Of a stretch of DNA of 12,708 bases, positions 10,039 through 12,708 are shown in pieces (position 1 is the first letter of the stretch; every line of letters starts with the position of its first letter). The notes under the pieces were generated by a model. The model searched no databases. It was not told the DNA's origin and saw only the letters and a list, made by a program, of their open reading frames with translations. The stretch covers positions 1 through 12,708 of the forward strand of contig JADIIU010000218.1 of NCBI GenBank assembly GCA_027603945.1. The letters are read 5' to 3'. Position numbers and translations under genes: made by a program. This DNA comes from Terramyces sp. JEL0728 (taxonomy: Eukaryota > Chytridiomycota > Chytridiomycetes > Rhizophydiales > Terramycetaceae).

Positions 10039-11349
10039 ATGAGCAAATCTGTTTTCGGAGCAATAAAAAGAAACTACAGATTGCTCATAGGAACAGGAAT
10101 AGCCGGGGTTGGAGTATCAATATACGCATTCAATAGACAGTCACCAATAGTACCGCAGCGCTTGTTACCAGAAGTTAAAGATATGTTTTCAGACAATGAA
10201 CTGGATATGGTTTTGTACCGGAATGAGAAATCAATTTTCGTTAATAAGCATGTATATCGCATAGATTTCAACACCATTGCTAGTAACAATCCTTCAGAAG
10301 ATCAATCATCTCAGCATCAGTTTGGAGATTCGTATTTAGTTGGGGTTTATGATGGCCATGGTGGAAAGGAATGCGGAGAAATAGTAATGAAATACTTGGG
10401 AGCATATATTGCACACCACATGTCCAAACCAAGAACCCTTCCGGAGAAGGAACATACAATTAAAGCTTTGGAGGATGCTTTTGTTGCAATTGATAATGAT
10501 ATTATCAACGGATCATTACCTTATATCAGCGCAAGTGACCATCAATCAATAGTCAAGAATTTAAAGGCTGCAAGGTCAGGTTGCTGTGCAATTGTAGCAT
10601 TGATAAACAAATCCGACGTGTACGTTGCCTCTAGCGGAGATTGTAGGGCAGTTTTAGGACGAAAAAGATCTTATAATCGAAACGGTGAGTCAGCTGGTTA
10701 CCAAGCAATTGACTTATCAGAAGACCACACCTTTAGCAATACTAGAGAATATGCTAGAATGTTGAATGAGCATCCTGGTGAAGACGATACTGTCGTAGTT
10801 CGTGGTAGAGTATTGGGTGGATTAATGCCAACAAGGGCGATTGGAGATGCGAGATACAAATGGTCAATTGATGTTATGCGTGTAATTTCACCTTTTATAG
10901 CTCGTAGAGGCAGAACAGTTATCCCACCGAGCTATCATACACCTCCGTATGTAACTGCTAAGCCTGAAGTGCAGCATTATATTTTTGATGGCAATGATCA
11001 TTTCATGGTATTGGCTTGCGATGGCCTGTGGGACGATATTTCATCTCAAGGTGCGATTGATCATGTTGGTAATTTGATTGAAAAGGGATTTGATGGAAAC
11101 ATGGCCACCGATTTGATGATTAAATCACTTGGAGAAGACAGAGAAGCAGTTCGCCATATCCTCAGTATCCCAGCGCCAATGTCCCGAAGATACAGAGATG
11201 ATTTGACTGTCAATGTTATACTCCTTAAGCCAGTCGGAATGGACAAAGGAGTACCTATTGAATATGTTCCAAAGATGCCGTATCTCTACAAGAAACAATT
11301 AGATGCTTGGGTTACGAAATTGTCAAACTTTGCAAAATCCAAATTGTAA
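10039..11349 (+). CDS. PTC5: mitochondrial PP2C phosphatase, PTC5/pyruvate dehydrogenase phosphatase-like
   Basis: This is a single uninterrupted frame of 436 aa, unlike its intron-rich neighbours. Residues about 1-14 are basic, and 15-31 (RLLIGTGIAGVGVSIYAF region) are hydrophobic, fitting a mitochondrial leader with an inner-membrane anchor. The PP2C domain carries the metal-binding motifs VYDGHGG (D105), SSGDCRAVLG (198-207), ACDGLWDD (326-333) and RDDLTVNVI (386-394). RGRVLGGLMPTRAIGDARYK (255-274) is typical of the PDP/PTC5 subgroup, which dephosphorylates and activates the E1 subunit of pyruvate dehydrogenase in the matrix. AATAAA overlaps the stop. TTTTCACTTTG (10027-10037) sits directly before the ATG. 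The family is certain; the subgroup is likely; the symbol is by similarity. Confidence 0.93.
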   Translation: MSKSVFGAIKRNYRLLIGTGIAGVGVSIYAFNRQSPIVPQRLLPEVKDMFSDNELDMVLYRNEKSIFVNKHVYRIDFNTIASNNPSEDQSSQHQFGDSYLVGVYDGHGGKECGEIVMKYLGAYIAHHMSKPRTLPEKEHTIKALEDAFVAIDNDIINGSLPYISASDHQSIVKNLKAARSGCCAIVALINKSDVYVASSGDCRAVLGRKRSYNRNGESAGYQAIDLSEDHTFSNTREYARMLNEHPGEDDTVVVRGRVLGGLMPTRAIGDARYKWSIDVMRVISPFIARRGRTVIPPSYHTPPYVTAKPEVQHYIFDGNDHFMVLACDGLWDDISSQGAIDHVGNLIEKGFDGNMATDLMIKSLGEDREAVRHILSIPAPMSRRYRDDLTVNVILLKPVGMDKGVPIEYVPKMPYLYKKQLDAWVTKLSNFAKSKL

Positions 11350-11353
11350 TAAA
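11348..11353 (+). terminator. polyadenylation signal overlapping the PP2C stop
   Basis: AATAAA at 11348-11353 shares two bases with the TAA stop at 11347-11349, mirroring the GH35 gene end. Confidence 0.5.
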
Positions 11354-11436
11354 GCGCATTCTAATTCAGAATATTACAAAAAAGGCATTTATGGCAACGC
11401 AAACATTTGGGTAGGAATTCGCTCGTGAGTTAGTGA

Positions 11437-11577
11437 ATCTATCAAAGAGCCTTCCAGCTGGCACAAGCTATTCCAGAAATACCATTGAAAAGGCAGAAGG
11501 CCGTGAACCGAAAATGGTTATATTCAGTCACAGAAAAAGGAAATTTTGGCTGGGTTCCAAGGCCTTACCCAGTATAA
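11437..11577 (+). CDS. unidentified exon or small-gene tail, possibly the 5' exon of the right b561 gene
   Basis: This frame is open for 46 codons after a TGA and ends TAA at 11575-11577 if unspliced. The translation includes AFQLAQAIPEIPLKRQKAVN and RKWLYSVTEKGNFGWVPRPY, with an ordinary protein-like composition; I do not recognise it. Positions 11572-11592 form a 21-nt intron candidate (GTATAA donor, CTAAT near the 3' end, CCAG acceptor). Splicing it removes the stop and runs in frame into the DOMON-b561 frame through QTLRM. A start is not clear. ATG at 11391 with a GTAGGA donor at 11411 exists, but no 19-22-nt intron connects it in phase. The downstream AAG, AGAG and CCAG acceptors give 37 nt or the wrong phase. 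Confidence 0.4.
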   Translation: MYQRAFQLAQAIPEIPLKRQKAVNRKWLYSVTEKGNFGWVPRPYPV

Positions 11578-11578
11578 A
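11573..11578 (+). promoter_or_regulatory. TATA-like box before the right b561 ATG
   Basis: TATAAA lies 26 bp before the ATG at 11605 and could be its promoter element. The same bases also form the 5' part of the intron candidate 11572-11592, so the two readings compete. Confidence 0.25.
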
Positions 11579-11604
11579 GCAAGCTAATCCAGCAAACACT
11601 GCGC

Positions 11605-12708
11605 ATGTTGTTTGCTTTAATATCTTCAATTGTGCAAGCAGGCCAAGTTTGCCCCGAACAAAACTCTTTTTGCGTGGTTGCTCAAACGCAGGGAACGAAT
11701 AGCTGTTTCACGATCCATAGTTCCTTTAATGGATGGAATGCTATTGGTGTTGGAAGCACCAGAATGAAAGGCGCTGATATGTACATTGGCTGGACCAACT
11801 CGACTGGCGGTGTTACTGTTGGAAACTTTATTGGAACAGGACACTCGCAACCAGCATTAAACTCTGTTCAAAACCACCAGGTAGTTGCCTTGATGGATCC
11901 CAAACCTACGTGGTCGCAACTGTCCTTTTCTTTCTGTCGTCCAACTACTCTTTCTGCAAATGGCCAATCGGTTACTCCAAATGCCGGGTTTATCTATGCC
12001 GGATCAGGTAGTGCTCCGTCAGGAAATTTGAACGATTCAAAGGACATTAGTTTGGTGCAGCACGACATCAACAGTGTATTCCAGCCAGATTTCTCGTCCT
12101 CAAACGTTCCAGTGGAAACGAATAGCGGAGGATCAGTTGGTTCCAAACCAATTCTAACCGCATCATCTTCGTTCCCATTCCAAAGTATTATAATTACCCA
12201 TGGCGTGCTGATGTTTATTGCTTGGACACTATCTCCTTTCATTGGTATTTACATTGCCAGATACTTGAAGTCGTCTCTCGGACATGCTTGGTACATCCTC
12301 CATGTCTTTTTCATGGCTGTATTGACAGGAGCAGCGACTTTGGTGTCATTCGTCTTGATATTTCTGTATTCTGCTGATCGGTTTGGAACTGACGAGTCTG
12401 TAGGCAACGCACACGAAAAACTGGGGTTGGTGGTTGTTATTGCGGTGATTATTCAAATAATTCTGGGGTACATTAGCAACGCCAAGTTTGAACCCAGCAG
12501 ACCAGCTATTCCGTGGTGGGATAAAGCTCATTGGTGGGTCGGAAGGGGATTGTTTTTGCTTGGCTTGGTCAATGTTTACCTTGGGATTAAATTCTATGGC
12601 GAAAACTACAACTTGGCTGCATGGGTATTCCCAGTCTATTGGGCCGTTGTCGCCTTGGGTATCGCAATGATCGTCTATGGCCAACTCACCAAAGGGCAGG
12701 ATAACCAT
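11605..12708 (+). CDS. DOMON-cytochrome b561 protein, second copy (partial at 3' end)
   Basis: The frame is open for 368 codons from ATG 11605 to the window edge. From 11611 on it is the inverted copy of the left-end gene, differing at one base that changes Thr35 of the left copy to Ser33 here. Signal peptide (MLFALISSIVQAG), DOMON domain and b561 domain are otherwise the same, with heme histidines shifted by two residues (H199, H233, H270, H309). Its first two codons and promoter come from non-repeat sequence, because the repeat boundary falls at codon 3. The frame is also open upstream of the ATG and can be joined by a 21-nt intron to the exon at 11437-11571. That would turn the signal peptide into an internal hydrophobic segment. 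Which start is used cannot be settled from sequence. Confidence 0.8.
   Translation, partial: MLFALISSIVQAGQVCPEQNSFCVVAQTQGTNSCFTIHSSFNGWNAIGVGSTRMKGADMYIGWTNSTGGVTVGNFIGTGHSQPALNSVQNHQVVALMDPKPTWSQLSFSFCRPTTLSANGQSVTPNAGFIYAGSGSAPSGNLNDSKDISLVQHDINSVFQPDFSSSNVPVETNSGGSVGSKPILTASSSFPFQSIIITHGVLMFIAWTLSPFIGIYIARYLKSSLGHAWYILHVFFMAVLTGAATLVSFVLIFLYSADRFGTDESVGNAHEKLGLVVVIAVIIQIILGYISNAKFEPSRPAIPWWDKAHWWVGRGLFLLGLVNVYLGIKFYGENYNLAAWVFPVYWAVVALGIAMIVYGQLTKGQDNH
11611..12708. repeat. right arm of the 1.1-kb inverted repeat
   Basis: This is the reverse complement of 1-1098 apart from 11702. The inner limit is set by mismatches at 11610 and 11608 and unrelated sequence before them. The outer limit is the window edge. 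Confidence 0.95.

Noticed and set aside
9866..10063. Minus-strand open frame of 65 codons between the CaMK and PP2C genes
   Set aside because: It overlaps the PP2C start, shows no domain and has a low-complexity basic composition.
11433..11702. Plus-strand open frame of 89 codons starting with GTG
   Set aside because: It crosses the repeat boundary in a different frame from the b561 coding sequence and lacks an ATG start.

Overview
The window looks like a piece of a compact eukaryotic nuclear genome. Four genes are broken by at least 16 GT-AG introns of only 19-22 nt. Once these are removed, each of the four reading frames closes exactly: GH35 1031 aa, POC1 517 aa, CaMK 353 aa, cytochrome b561 200 aa. 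Polyadenylation signals (AATAAA) sit on or just after stop codons, and intergenic gaps fall to 28 bp. POC1, a centriole/basal-body protein, implies a flagellated stage. The fungal-type GH35, PTC5/PDP-like PP2C, CaMK and DOMON-cytochrome b561 genes fit an early-diverging zoosporic fungus or relative (chytrid, rozellid or aphelid grade). That placement is inference; another flagellated protist is not excluded.

Layout: (1) 1-1110, minus, a DOMON-cytochrome b561 gene running off the left edge, inside a 1098-bp repeat. (2) 1111-1443, ambiguous small open frames. (3) 1444-4623, minus, a five-exon membrane-anchored GH35 beta-galactosidase. (4) 4806-5430, minus, a two-exon cytochrome b561 paralogue. 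(5) 5431-6097, unresolved, perhaps its decayed or unmodelled DOMON part. (6) 6098-6813, minus, an N-terminal (F-box-like) plus ankyrin-repeat gene. (7) 6842-8494, plus, POC1 in six exons. (8) 8671-9852, plus, a CaMKI-like kinase in seven exons. (9) 10039-11349, plus, an intronless mitochondrial PP2C phosphatase. (10) 11437-11571, plus, an unidentified exon that appears to splice in frame into (11) 11605-12708, plus, a second copy of the left-end DOMON-b561 gene, running off the right edge.

The two ends are inverted copies of each other (1-1098 and 11611-12708) with one substitution and identical outer limits. This suggests that the window is a whole contig broken inside a recent inverted duplication.

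Functionally there are two groups. One is a redox/secretory set on the left and edges: three b561 electron-transfer proteins and a surface beta-galactosidase. The other is a set of unrelated housekeeping or signalling genes: basal body, Ca2+/calmodulin kinase, mitochondrial phosphatase. No operon-like pathway is evident. The main novelty is architectural: extremely short introns (two of them stopless and in frame), tight gene packing, and a possible chimeric gene at the right repeat boundary.
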